A DNA stretch of 64,000 nt from Chitinophaga fulva. GTDB taxonomy: Bacteria; Bacteroidota; Bacteroidia; Chitinophagales; Chitinophagaceae. Shown piece after piece: positions 23,801 to 29,980 of this stretch; within the stretch, counting starts at the first letter, position 1; every line of letters begins with the position of its first letter. The notes beneath the pieces were generated by a model. It did not search any database. It was not told where the DNA came from and saw nothing but the letters and a program-made list of their open reading frames with translations. The stretch spans positions 62,001-126,000 of the forward strand of contig NZ_JABBGC010000002.1 of assembly GCF_012927205.1 (NCBI RefSeq), read 5' to 3'. The position numbers and the translations under genes were made by a program.

Positions 23801-25697
23801 ATTTGGGGGAGAAGCACTGACACCCGGCAAACTCAAGGTGTGGAAAGAAAGATACCCTGATTGTAAACTGATCAACATGTATGGTATTACGGAAACAACC
23901 GTCCACGTAACCTATAAGGAAATGGACGCAGATACCCTGAATGGAGAGGCCAGCAATATTGGTAAGCCTATACCCACACTAAGCTGTTATGTATTGGACG
24001 CACACGGAAACCTGCAGCCAGCAGGAATAGCAGGAGAGTTGTATGTAGGAGGAGCCGGCTTATCCCGTGGATACCTGAACAGGGAGCAATTAACAAAAGA
24101 CAGATTTATTACAGACCCATTCAGCGGGGATGTTGGTGCAAGGCTGTATAAAACCGGTGATCTCGCCAGATGGTTACCGGATGGAAGCCTGGAGTATCTG
24201 GGCCGCCTGGATGATCAGGTAAAGATACGCGGGTATCGCATAGAATTAGGCGAAATAGCAGCTGCCATGTCAGCAGTTGCAGGTGTAATGCAGAGCGCAG
24301 TGGTGGCCAGGGAAGATGCAAATGGTAATAAACGTTTGATAGGTTATGTTGTAATGGAGCACGCATTTGACCAGCAGGATATATTAGCATTCCTTCATAC
24401 AAGACTGCCGGAATATATGGTCCCTTCTCTTATCATTGAACTGGACTCACTGCCGCTCACCAGTAATGGAAAAGTAGACAGGAAGAGGTTGCCGGATCCG
24501 GATATTGCCGGATTGATCCATGAATATGCAGCGCCCCGCAATGAAACAGAGCAGCTACTGGCGGATATCTGGCAGGTATTGCTGGGCGTGGAACGTATAG
24601 GCATCTCCGATAATTTCTTTACGCTGGGTGGTCACTCTTTGCTGGTCATGCGGTTGGTATCGGATATCAGGATAGGGCTGACGATGGAAGTGTCATTTAA
24701 AGATATATTCAATTATCCGACCATTGCATCATTGTCCGTAGTACTACAGCAGCGGATGGCGGAACTTGCAGCCAAAAAAGACAGCGATGAGGAAGCTGCG
24801 GCACAACAGGAAAACGCGCATGTACGTCTGTTGAATAAAGGCAGCAAAGAAACGTCCATATTCCTGGTGCCGGGAGCCGTAGGTGTATGTGATGCTTATG
24901 AAGAACTGGCGATGGCATTGAACGATGTCGGTGAGGTGTATGGATTGTTAATGCAGGGTGTGCTGGACGGAGAAAAACCGCTGGATAACCTGGAGGCAAT
25001 CGCAGATCAGAACATCACATGGCTAAAACAGATACAGGCACAGGGTCCTTACCGTTTAATAGGGCATTCCTTTGGAGTGCGGGTGGTATATGAAATGGTA
25101 AAGCTGCTCGAAGCAAGGGGAGAGGTGGCTGATTTTGTAGTGCTGCTGGATTCCAGCGCTGCCATAGAAGATGTGGACACGGCTATCAGATCTATGCAAA
25201 GGGATATAGAAGGTGTGGAAGTATTGGAATATGTACTGGGAATACTCGGGCATTATAATATTATCCCGCAACCGCATCCGGAATGGGTGACCACACTCAG
25301 GGCCATGGCGGAACAGTTAAAGGCGAATGAATCAAAAGCATTGAAAGACGTACTGCATTTTATTCTTGACTTTATAAAAGATAAGATAGAAAAGAAACAT
25401 GTTGCATCCATGTTCAGATTATTTGAACTACGGTTGAATAATATGTTTATGCATTATACAACTATTACCGGTAAAGTAAATGCTACCCTGACCGTGGTGA
25501 GAGCCACAGAAAATGAAAGGGAAGAAAATGATGAAACGCTGGGCTGGAGAGAACATGCGGCAGATTTAAAGTTGATCACCATGGAAGGAGATCATGGCTC
25601 CATAATGGAGAATGAAAATGCGCAGATATTATCCCGGCTACTACAGCAACAGTTACATGCACTGCAAAGTCCTGATGCACCTAACACAAACAGCTAA
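11895..25697 (+). CDS. Non-ribosomal peptide synthetase, four modules with terminal thioesterase
   Basis: A 4,600-residue terminal NRPS, 38 bp after the previous gene. Order: TubC-like docking (1-65), C1 (85-515), A1 (540-1035), T1 (1050-1115), C2 (1140-1575), A2 (1595-2080), T2 (2095-2165), C3 (2185-2625), A3 (2640-3140), T3 (3155-3215), C4 (3245-3680), A4 (3695-4195), T4 (4215-4280), thioesterase (4310-4600, GHSFG). All four carrier domains have LGGHSL. Pocket codes by eye: A1 DLTKIGHIG (Asp), A2 DILQLGVIW (Gly), A3 DLTKIGHIG (Asp), A4 DFWNIGMVH (Thr). C1 and C3, which precede the Asp modules, have HHIASDAWS and HHIASDEWS in place of HHxxxDG; C2 and C4 are normal. There is no epimerase. The thioesterase should release or cyclise the peptide, possibly as a lactone through a Thr hydroxyl. 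An alternative start at 11904 would lose three residues. Confidence 0.97.
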   Translation: MTVMKLLDVMDLLERANDNGIRISFVDNKLVTQAPVGKKIDELLLRELKENKDQLISYFKEHTQHDSGISIKESILSAAERITTDIPLSYSQQRLWFVDQLEGSVQYHIPRVLRLKGQLHIAALTRSFQTIINRHDVLRTVIEEKDGVAYQRVLDKDGWQLAVIDDPVYKEDETALRSCLESLISAPFNLSGDHMLRAHLIQLSADEYILVVTLHHIASDAWSFGIIVRELTSLYSAFAENRTPELPPLRIQYADYAIWQRAYLSGDILERKLDYWRRQLSGTATLQLPADYMRPAIQSTSGGSVSLNLDADLYVQVKQLSQQQDTTLFMTLLAAFKILLYRYSGQDDICVGCSTAERLQKEVEELIGFFVNMLALRSDLSNNPSFVSLLQQVKETTLGAYEHQDLSFERVVEAVAKDREGNRNPLFDIMFVLQQEPDDPEFPLGGILLSEEPLESTTTRFDMVFLVIEQKNDLRVVVEYSRDLYSEATINRMVAHFEQLLRSIVSNPLQQIGSLQMLTPGEVRELTMLADGRTEKVVSVPEKTIVDLFEAQTDATREAVALVFENNSMTYKALDDRANQLAHYLRSQGVTTDMPVPVCVESSLDMIVGILGILKAGGAYVPIDPDFPADRIAYMLTDTQATMIVSSNACRDKIPATTASVLSLDGDPDKIAAFPKTRPSAVAAPNHLVYVIYTSGSTGNPKGVMITHGNLADYLSGLKEALPLQDCRSFGLLSSIATDLGNTVLYGSLLTGGCLHLFSKAAASDGDLLHDYFAQQQIDCIKIVPSHWKALSATGKLLLPEKMLIFGGEALTTAVTNSIRLSGAGCMIVNHYGPTETTIGKLLHIIRPDVVYQQTIPVGKPFSNTCIYVLDRNGQLCPAGIPGELYIGGSGVAVGYLNNEELTRERFITNPFITGIQGKLYRTGDIVKYLPDGNVVFIGRGDNQVKINGYRVELGEIERVLNQCSHVRHGIVVVKEDNFGQSQLAAYVIPEGMLDRNGIYDYLKTHLPVYMIPSLLTGQESFPMLPNGKVDLKALSGTAAGLPLTDNYAAPRNDMEQMLAGRWQELLGVERVGIHDDFFSLGGHSLLAMRLIFALRQSLQVELSIRAIFTFPTIAALAAHLQGYNKQLQLPPVEAGERPARIPLSYSQERLWFIDQLEGSVQYHIPAVLRLKGHLNPEGLAYALQTIVNRHEVLRTQIIEEAGIAYQQIQDQDCWQLETVTEKVYQENGASLESYVQSLIAVPFDLSRDHMLRAHLVVLGEAEHILVVTMHHIASDGWSTGIIVKELMALYGAYIGNRVAQLLPLPIQYADYAIWQREHLSGAVLADKLAYWKDKLTGVATLALPVDFTRPAVSGVNGGIVSFGLDSELSEQIRRLSQQQGATLFMTLLAAFKLLLYRYSGQEDICVGSPIAGRTQKEVEGLVGCFVNTLALRSEIKVNLSFVSLLQQVKQTTLGAYEHQEVPFEKVVEAVVKERDLRRSPLFQVMFAVENAPEVPELHLGEVVISGDFAENTPAQYDLAFSVVEEKDHLRVNIVYRMDLFREDTIMRMKGHFEQLLLSVVRTPGARIDTLAMLTSAEEQQLLTSFNATTVAYPEDKTFADLFAMQVLQGPGAVAVVYEDHSLTYRELDERSNQVAHYLSSLGVKADSLVPVCIDRSADMLVVLLGIMKAGGAYVPLDPDYPLERISYMLKDSGSSIVVSSQAYEHKIKAAGITPVLLDGVGDEIAQQPVTPLKSAAGPDHLAYVIYTSGSTGTPKGVMIEHKSLLNFLLSMKDRLDLPAEMSLLAVTTYCFDIAYLELYLPLLTGGKVIIASKSTAADGFKLASQLSHYRPSHMQATPATWQMLLEAGWENKEGITILAGGEAIPVALKDKLVQLSGQKVWNVYGPTETTIWATMKELKLEEKITIGQPLSNTAAYILDGSGRPVPVGVPGQLCIGGVQVARGYLNRPELTKEKFIFNPFKPGERLYFTGDQARWLPDGTIEYFGRIDDQVKIRGYRVEPGEIESVVSQYPGVKQSVVVTRTDNSGYRHLVCYVVGEESIDRSGLLSWLQDRLPVYMVPSQLVLLDKLPLTANGKVDKQSLPDPAGATLLRREYTAPRTETEQVLAGIWQSLLGIERIGIYDNFFELGGHSLLAMRLLAAMRQQLQETVSIRSLFLHATIASLAVHLRGTPEGLQLPAIEAGARPVYIPLSFSQERLWFIDQLEGSVQYHIPAVLRMKGALSREGLAYSLRTIVNRHEVLRTVIRQSDDEGGITYQWIMEEDLWQLEVTEEPVYKEDEAGLQAYISSLIAAPFDLSADYMLRAHLICLSADEHILVATLHHIASDEWSAGIIVKELIALYNAYTDNLITPLATLPVQYADYAIWQHTYLSGAVLEGKLDYWKNKLSGTETLRLPADYVRPAVQSMQGGSISFSLHQEVSAQVRKLSQEQGTTLFMTLLAAFKVLLYRYSNQTDICVGSSTAARQQQEVEGLVGFFVNTLALRSDLSGNPSFLSFLQQVKETTLGAYEHQDVPFEKVVEAVVKDRDASRSPLFQAMFVMQQAPDAPELRLGEVVLSGEAFNAVSAKFDITFFIVEENNVLHINVVYRTDLFREDTILRMGEHYKQLLGAVVADVEKPVGSLSILTSAEQQQLQEGFNICEIAYPHNKTVINLFREKVVADAAAIALVMEDKEMTYAMLDERSDQLAHYLQQQGVTPGALVPLCMERSLEMMTGILGILKAGAAYVPVDPDYLSSGDRVRYMLEDTGATVIVSSRACRSGLPVSETMKVVALDADWEMISHAPAPQVAITPAPDDLVYVIYTSGSTGTPKGVMVTHRNLTDYIYGLNAALPLAACHSFALLSSIATDLGNTVLYSALTIGGTLHLFSKETASDSEKLQEYFSLHPMDCIKVVPSHWKALSASGSLLLPQQLLIFGGESLSAEVVNSIRLSGSSCIVVNHYGPTETTIGKLLHLVQDNGLYGQVIPVGKPFSNTRIYVLDPLGQLCPIGVPGELFIGGDGIALGYLNNPGLTDSRFIPDPFLQTTTAKIYRTGDIVKWLPDGNILFIGRADDQVKIRGYRVEPGEVARVLQQCEQVNQCVVTAVEDNNGNKRLAAYVIGNGVFDSESIVAYLKAHLPEYMIPSVFVALDAFPMLPNGKIDRKALPDPEGPDLAGYTAPVSATEYQLAAIWSTLLEVEQVGIHDDFFELGGHSLLAIRLVSAIRKELKIEASIGDIFDYPTIASLSAQLENRRGVAVVPAIIRRNRPELIPLSYSQERLWFIDQLEGSIQYHVPVALKLKGKLNRDALFFALRAIVNRHEVLRTVVMEQDGMPWQKVMDKDLWQLSVIEGIVFKDDATLQSYMQSLVAAPFNLRADHMLRAQLIRLSADDNEYILLVTLHHIASDGWSNGIMVKELKALYIAYEENQKTPLASLPIQYVDYAIWQREYVTGALLDKKLQYWKDKLTGVAQLQLPADYTRPVMQSTRGASRRFRLDKELSVQLQVLSRQQDVTIFMTLLTAFNVLLYRYSGQDDICIGTPAAGRTQQELEGLIGFFINTLALRTDLGNQPSFVSLLQQVKRTTLSAYEHQEVPFEKVVEAVVKERDLSRSPLFQVMFVMQNTPDEQELELGDLQLSALNTGHVTAQFDLTVSMEESAAGLSGNIIYCADLFSAATIDRMIAHFEQLLRAVVKSPESRIGALPMLTSAEEHQLLVELNNTSAGYPKDKTITDLFAAQVALTPEATAIVAGEVSLTYRELNIRANQLAHYLRSKGVQADTLVPVCIERSVDMIVGILGILKAGGAYVPIDPDYPAERISFMLEDTAAKWIISSRECTHVLDNIASAELILLDEDWQEISQFSGDDPSFLILPRHLAYVIYTSGSTGKPKGVLIEHYNVVRLFETDAPLYDFNNKDVWTMFHSFCFDFSVWEMYGALLYGGKLIVISKETARDPGAFGAILLKEKVTVLNQTPTAFYALQESLLRSALPLQMRYVIFGGEALTPGKLKVWKERYPDCKLINMYGITETTVHVTYKEMDADTLNGEASNIGKPIPTLSCYVLDAHGNLQPAGIAGELYVGGAGLSRGYLNREQLTKDRFITDPFSGDVGARLYKTGDLARWLPDGSLEYLGRLDDQVKIRGYRIELGEIAAAMSAVAGVMQSAVVAREDANGNKRLIGYVVMEHAFDQQDILAFLHTRLPEYMVPSLIIELDSLPLTSNGKVDRKRLPDPDIAGLIHEYAAPRNETEQLLADIWQVLLGVERIGISDNFFTLGGHSLLVMRLVSDIRIGLTMEVSFKDIFNYPTIASLSVVLQQRMAELAAKKDSDEEAAAQQENAHVRLLNKGSKETSIFLVPGAVGVCDAYEELAMALNDVGEVYGLLMQGVLDGEKPLDNLEAIADQNITWLKQIQAQGPYRLIGHSFGVRVVYEMVKLLEARGEVADFVVLLDSSAAIEDVDTAIRSMQRDIEGVEVLEYVLGILGHYNIIPQPHPEWVTTLRAMAEQLKANESKALKDVLHFILDFIKDKIEKKHVASMFRLFELRLNNMFMHYTTITGKVNATLTVVRATENEREENDETLGWREHAADLKLITMEGDHGSIMENENAQILSRLLQQQLHALQSPDAPNTNS
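22950..24288 (+). repeat. A-domain duplication, copy 2 (Thr-type A core)
   Basis: Partner of 1021-2359: same length, no gaps, about 97% identical by hand count. It forms most of A4 in the terminal module. Past 24288 this copy continues into an ordinary uninterrupted A-domain C-terminal part. The level of identity is far above that between the other A domains of the operon. Confidence 0.93.
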
Positions 25698-25715
25698 ACC
25701 ATTTAAACCAGCAAT

Positions 25716-26741
25716 ATGGAAAATACAGTCTCCTCCGCCATAGTAAATGATCATACCGTTGTGAAAGCGCTTTTCAACAAAAACAGTGACCAGGTTTTAC
25801 CTTTACTGATCACTCCTGCTCATAATGGGGTTGATCTGATAACCTGGATGAATGCCCATAGGGAAGAATTTGAGCGGGATGTGACGCATCATGGTGGTAT
25901 TTTATTGCGTGGATTCAATATTAATTCTGTAAAGGATTTCAATACTTTTATGGAGTGTTTCAATACAACGCCACTGCCATATATGTTCAGATCATCTCCC
26001 CGGAAGGAATTGGATGATCATCTGAAAAATATTTACACTTCCACGATTTACCCGAGTGAACGTACCATCAATATGCATAATGAAACTTCCTACAGCCGGA
26101 TATGGGGCCGTAAGATTGTTTTCTGTTGTATTACACCAGCGGCAGAAGGAGGACAGACGCCCATAGCAGATTCCAGGCGTGTGCTGAAAGATATTGATCC
26201 GGCCTTGACAGCTGAATTCAGGGCAAAGGGAGTTAAATACCGGCGGAATTTATTACCCGATCTGGGAATGCCATGGCAGGAGGTATTTCAGACAAATGAT
26301 GTGAAGGTAATGGAGGCTACCTGCAAAAAGTATAACATCGATTATGAATTTGTGGGAAAAGATCACCTGGTAATTGAATGGGTAAAGGATGCCATTAGCA
26401 GACATCCTGTTACCGGGGAAGAAACATGGTTCAACCACGTTTTTTTCTTTCATCGTTTTTCCCGCTATGAAGAACTGGGCTTACCACATCATGAGTTTTT
26501 TCCTGCCGAATTCCTCACTTCGGAAACATTTTTTGGAGATGGCAGTGAAATTTCTTCTGCAGCCTACAATGAAATTAAGCAGGCCTATCAGAAGAACATC
26601 ATTGCATTCCCTTATGAGAAAGGGGATATCATTTTTCTCGATAACATGCTGACTGCACATGGCCGTTATCCCTACAAAGGCGAGCGTACCATTGCTACGG
26701 CCATCATCGAAGCGGCTTACGATAGTGATAATATCCGGTGA
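25716..26741 (+). CDS. TauD/SyrP-like Fe(II)/2-oxoglutarate dioxygenase
   Basis: A 341-residue member of the TauD/TfdA superfamily. The metal-binding motif is HxE (NMHNETSY, about residue 125) with the distal His in LTAHGRYPY (about 310) and an Arg just after it (GERT) as the likely 2-oxoglutarate ligand. HxE is found in amino-acid beta-hydroxylases such as AsnO, and TauD-like SyrP hydroxylates carrier-bound Asp. The gene starts 18 bp after the thioesterase-containing synthetase and shares its terminator, so it belongs to the NRPS operon. With two Asp-loading modules beside it, beta-hydroxylation of Asp on the carrier protein is the best guess; hydroxylation of the basic residue is the alternative. 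It is probably cytoplasmic, as I see no signal peptide. Confidence 0.9.
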   Translation: MENTVSSAIVNDHTVVKALFNKNSDQVLPLLITPAHNGVDLITWMNAHREEFERDVTHHGGILLRGFNINSVKDFNTFMECFNTTPLPYMFRSSPRKELDDHLKNIYTSTIYPSERTINMHNETSYSRIWGRKIVFCCITPAAEGGQTPIADSRRVLKDIDPALTAEFRAKGVKYRRNLLPDLGMPWQEVFQTNDVKVMEATCKKYNIDYEFVGKDHLVIEWVKDAISRHPVTGEETWFNHVFFFHRFSRYEELGLPHHEFFPAEFLTSETFFGDGSEISSAAYNEIKQAYQKNIIAFPYEKGDIIFLDNMLTAHGRYPYKGERTIATAIIEAAYDSDNIR

Positions 26742-26756
26742 TATCTAACGTAAACA

Positions 26757-26809
26757 AATGCTCCGATCTTACCGGAAAACTGGTCAGTTTCCGGTAAGAT
26801 TGGAGCATT
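26757..26809 (+). terminator. Hairpin ending the NRPS operon
   Basis: A 22-bp stem (26757-26778 with 26788-26809, one G-T wobble) around a 9-nt loop, 15 bp after the dioxygenase stop. No long T-run follows, but the stem is very stable and no other function is evident. Confidence 0.75.
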
Positions 26810-26968
26810 ATTGAGTTACAACTGTTCAAAGCGGTGGCTAATATCAGGCAACAATAAGTAGCCCGGTAATTTATCTTGAGATTAATATATATGTGTTTTA
26901 AATTACTTGTAATCAACTAAAAAATGCTGCGATAATCAATTTGTTAACACTCTTTTTACTGCCATCAT

Positions 26969-26999
26969 TTTGCAGTTATCTTTTTTGATCTTACCTTTG
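26969..26999 (+). promoter_or_regulatory. Bacteroidota-type promoter (TTTG-N19-TACCTTTG)
   Basis: TTTG at 26969-26972 and TACCTTTG at 26992-26999 fit the Bacteroidota vegetative consensus TTTG/TAnnTTTG with a 19-nt spacer. The predicted start of transcription is near 27006, about 35 nt before the next gene. The rest of the 298-bp gap is AT-rich, with only the NRPS terminator at its left end. Confidence 0.65.
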
Positions 27000-27039
27000 C
27001 GCCCTCATTCACAACTTTAGAACAGAATTTTGAACAGAA

Positions 27040-27435
27040 ATGTGGGATAGATTTTACTTTAGAGTCATTGGCCTTTTTATTTTACTGAACGGCGCGTTAT
27101 TTTTATTTAAGACCTGGATGTTGGACAATGGTGTACACCATAATGTGCTGCTCTTCGGAAACCTTGCACTAGCTTTACTGTCAGCATTTACCTACAACAT
27201 GAGCCGCAAAGGCGTACAAGCAGAAAGCAATGCTGTTTTTATGCTCCGTGTATACGGCGCCATGATCAGCAGAATGATGCTTTGCCTGGCTGGTATTACC
27301 ATCTATGCGGTAGTCAACAGGTCTAACACCAGCAAATACACGATATTTACACTGATGTTCTTCTATGCAGTTTATGCTGTTTGTGAGAATGTTAGCTTGC
27401 AGAAAGTTGCCCGTCCGGAAAAAGCAGGAAAATAA
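27040..27435 (+). CDS. Small integral membrane protein, function unknown
   Basis: I do not recognise a family. The 131-residue product is mostly hydrophobic with about four likely membrane helices (near 8-26, 36-52, 74-92 and 99-117) and a short charged C-terminus (PEKAGK). It has its own promoter upstream and a hairpin directly at its stop, so it appears to be monocistronic. No catalytic motif is visible. Confidence 0.7.
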   Translation: MWDRFYFRVIGLFILLNGALFLFKTWMLDNGVHHNVLLFGNLALALLSAFTYNMSRKGVQAESNAVFMLRVYGAMISRMMLCLAGITIYAVVNRSNTSKYTIFTLMFFYAVYAVCENVSLQKVARPEKAGK

Positions 27436-27461
27436 AAAGACCGGCCATGGGCCAGTCTTTT
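27435..27461. terminator. Bidirectional hairpin between convergent genes
   Basis: The 12-nt arms 27435-27446 and 27450-27461 (core GGCC-atg-GGCC, one mismatch) have A-rich and T-rich ends, so the hairpin can stop transcription from both sides. Confidence 0.7.
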
Positions 27462-27481
27462 CATTTGCTTTTGCAGGTAAT

Positions 27482-27895
27482 CTATTCTACCCAATAGGTT
27501 AAGGTGACCACAATGTAGCCATCAGGGCCTACATTGCCGCTGCTGAGCGTTACGGTACTGGAAACAGCACCATCCCAGTTACCGGGGTATGCACCAAAGG
27601 TGTATGTACCGGCGGGGAGGTGCTCAAATTTGTCTTCATCTTCCTGTCCACCCGGGTAAAAATACTCGCCGGTTGCCACATTCTGTGCCCAGTAACCGCG
27701 CAGCCCTGAACCACCTGTTACAGGCGCCCCATGAATATCCACCAGGGTTATCCGAACATTAAATGCTGCTGTGATCTTGTCGGCAGGCTTTTCTGCAACA
27801 GACAACGGGTTTACTGGTTTTTCCGTAGCGGAAGCGGCATAGCTTTGTACAAAAAATAAAGCTGACAGGAGACTTAAAACAACTGCTTTTCTCAT
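27482..27895 (-). CDS. Small secreted protein with a predicted beta-sandwich
   Basis: A 137-residue protein with an N-terminal signal peptide (MRKAVVLSLLSALFFVQSYAAS). The mature part (FNVRITLVDIHGAPVTGG, then FEHLPAGTYTFGAYPG and VVTLTYWVE) resembles the short Ig-like or carboxypeptidase-regulatory folds that Bacteroidota export. That assignment rests on pattern only. There are no cysteines and no lipobox, so it is periplasmic or secreted. It lies convergent to the membrane protein gene and divergent from the next lipoprotein gene; I see no clear promoter in the 246-bp divergent gap (27896-28141). Confidence 0.7.
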   Translation of the reverse strand: MRKAVVLSLLSALFFVQSYAASATEKPVNPLSVAEKPADKITAAFNVRITLVDIHGAPVTGGSGLRGYWAQNVATGEYFYPGGQEDEDKFEHLPAGTYTFGAYPGNWDGAVSSTVTLSSGNVGPDGYIVVTLTYWVE

Positions 27896-28141
27896 CGGTT
27901 AAAATTTAAAAATTCAGGTTTTCAATTATCTATTTAAGATAGATTTTTTTTTCGAAATGTGATGTTATTTTATAATGAAACAAACCGGACGTTACCTGGG
28001 ACCGGTTGGTTGTTGATGTATTAACCCTGAGATGCCTGTGAAGTGATATACTGCCCATTCGCAGTGGTTTGCCCTATTTTAGTAGAAGCCCGAACTATCC
28101 GTTTCTCCTTTTCTCATATTTCTTAACCCAATCCCCTATTT

Positions 28142-29095
28142 ATGAGCAAATACATCATCTCTTTATTGCTGTTGAGCGTTATGGTATTTTCTGCCTGTAA
28201 AAAAGAGCAGAACAGCACATCAGCTGATAATAATACAATGGCGCCTGCCGACAAAGTGCAAATAAACGATCACCAGGACCAGGTATTGACGCCTGCAGGC
28301 TGGGTGGCCAAATCGCAGGTACATCATATTGAAACAGGCGAATACCTGAGCGGCGAAGGTAACCGGCTGCGCAGGTACGACCGCAACGGCAAGGTAATGG
28401 CGGATTACGGCGCCATTGAGCAGGACAACGCAAGAATACCCTTCAACCCGGAAAAATCCAAAAAGCCCGGTAATGGCGTATTCCCGCTGGGTTCCGGTTG
28501 GATCACCTACACGTACTGGACCAATAACACGGCTTCCGCGATTTCTTACTTTAGCACCAGCTGGACGGTGCCTCCCGCTCCGGCTGTGAATTCCGGCCAG
28601 ACCATCTTCCTGTTCAACGGTTTGCAGAATGCCAACAACATCCTGCAGCCGGTGTTGCAGTGGGGACCTTCTGCCGCCGGCGGAGGCAACTATTGGGCCA
28701 TTGCTAACTGGTACGTAGGTACGAACACTGTATACAGCAGCTTGATACGCGTGAACCCGGGCACCAACTTGCAGGGTATCATGAGCCTCATTGGCGGCAG
28801 CGGCAGCACCCGCAGCTATACATCTGTTTTTACCGGCTATCCTTCTATTAACCTTACCGTAAACAACATCCCTACTTTATACTGGGCGGCGGAATCCATG
28901 GAAGCGTATGGAGTGGTTACCTGCTCCAACTATCCCAATACGGCCAAAACAAGGCTCAGCGCTATCGACCTGAGAGTGGGCGGCGCACAGGCGCCCCTGT
29001 CATGGTCAGTGGCCAACCCTGTTACAGATTGCGGCCAGCATTCTACGGTAGTGTCCCAGGGTACGCCTAATGGCATCGTAGATATCTATTATTGA
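28142..29095 (+). CDS. Lipoprotein with eqolisin (peptidase G1)-like domain
   Basis: A 317-residue lipoprotein: signal peptide with lipobox FSAC at residues 16-19, a polar linker, then a 200-residue beta-rich domain (about 115-317). Stretches such as FSTSWTVPPAP, GLQNANNILQPVLQWG, YWAIANWYV, VNPGTNLQGIM and AAESMEAYGV follow the layout of glutamic peptidases (eqolisins), in which a Gln and a Glu are catalytic; the Q of LQPVLQWG and the E of ESMEAY are candidates. This is a fold-level guess from pattern. A non-catalytic lectin-like sandwich is the alternative. Monocistronic, with a strong terminator 23 bp after the stop. Confidence 0.7.
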   Translation: MSKYIISLLLLSVMVFSACKKEQNSTSADNNTMAPADKVQINDHQDQVLTPAGWVAKSQVHHIETGEYLSGEGNRLRRYDRNGKVMADYGAIEQDNARIPFNPEKSKKPGNGVFPLGSGWITYTYWTNNTASAISYFSTSWTVPPAPAVNSGQTIFLFNGLQNANNILQPVLQWGPSAAGGGNYWAIANWYVGTNTVYSSLIRVNPGTNLQGIMSLIGGSGSTRSYTSVFTGYPSINLTVNNIPTLYWAAESMEAYGVVTCSNYPNTAKTRLSAIDLRVGGAQAPLSWSVANPVTDCGQHSTVVSQGTPNGIVDIYY

Positions 29096-29118
29096 TAACA
29101 ACGGAACGGTGACGGGCG

Positions 29119-29160
29119 ATGAAGGCCTCGCAGGAAGCTCCTGCGAGGCCTTCATTTTTT
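29119..29160 (+). terminator. Intrinsic terminator
   Basis: A perfect 17-bp stem (29119-29135 with 29139-29155), a 3-nt loop and a T-run (29155-29160). Confidence 0.92.
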
Positions 29161-29267
29161 AGTTTCCGGAACGCTTTGTATATTGATGCCTATGCTTTCA
29201 GGTTATTAGCTATTTTTACAGTTCCATTTCGAGAGATGCTATTTTTAGAAACAATTGAGTGACCATA

Positions 29268-29879
29268 ATGAATATTTCGGGAGAGGAGGATGAACAAGCC
29301 CTGCTGGCGTTGGCCGCCACGGGCGATGAAACAGCTTTTGAGGCACTCTTTATGAAGTACCGCCAAAAGTTGTACAGCTTTATGCTACAGTTGAACGGCT
29401 CCGCTGTAGCGGCGGAAGATATCGTTCAGGAGGTGTTTTTCAGGCTTTGGAAAGAACGTGATAAACTTGCCACTATCGCGCATTTCAATAGTTATCTTTT
29501 TCGTATGGCACAGAATCAGGCCATCAACGATTTCCGGAAAATGGCCAGGGCCACACTGTTGCCCATAGAGGAAGCAGGACGGCCGGAAACAACCCCGGCA
29601 TCAGCTTCCGGTGAAGAAATAGAATTCAAGGCATTACGGGAACGTGTGCACGAAATCATCGATTCCCTGCCTCCCCAGCAACGTAAAGTATATCTGCTGA
29701 ACAGGGAACAGGGCCTGAAACATAAGGAAATTGCCGGGTTGCTGAATATTTCCCCTTCTACGGTCAACAAACACCTGGTACAGGCGCTTCAGGCCCTCCG
29801 TACGGGTTTGGGCAATCATACGGACCTGTTGCCGGTACTCTTCCTGCTGCTGGCTTCTTCAGAAAATTCCCCCTTCTGA
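29268..29879 (+). CDS. ECF sigma factor, RNA polymerase sigma-70 family
   Basis: A sigma-70 ECF factor of about 203 residues, of the kind paired with FecR in Bacteroidota. Region 2 is visible as AFEALFMKYRQKLYSFML and EDIVQEVFFRLWKER, and region 4 as LPPQQRKVYLLNREQGLKHKEIAGLLNISPSTVNKHL. An upstream GTG at 29259 is also in frame, but ATG at 29268 (MNISGEEDEQ) is the better start. The C-terminal tail LLPVLFLLLASS is unusually hydrophobic. The anti-sigma gene follows by 101 bp and a SusC with an STN domain comes next, so this factor most likely drives the SusC/SusD operon when substrate is sensed. Confidence 0.95.
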   Translation: MNISGEEDEQALLALAATGDETAFEALFMKYRQKLYSFMLQLNGSAVAAEDIVQEVFFRLWKERDKLATIAHFNSYLFRMAQNQAINDFRKMARATLLPIEEAGRPETTPASASGEEIEFKALRERVHEIIDSLPPQQRKVYLLNREQGLKHKEIAGLLNISPSTVNKHLVQALQALRTGLGNHTDLLPVLFLLLASSENSPF

Positions 29880-29980
29880 AAAAAAATTTCTATTCCACTA
29901 GACATACCCCACGATTTTATTGTCTTTATAGTATTACAGGGCATTTTCAGCCCCTGTATTAAATTATTAAACCTGTTTCC

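Noticed and set aside
8404..25697. Repeated blocks through the NRPS genes as a possible repeat array or CRISPR
   Set aside because: The periodicity is that of C-A-T modules (about 3.2 kb) and is explained by homologous domains, apart from the A-core duplication reported separately.
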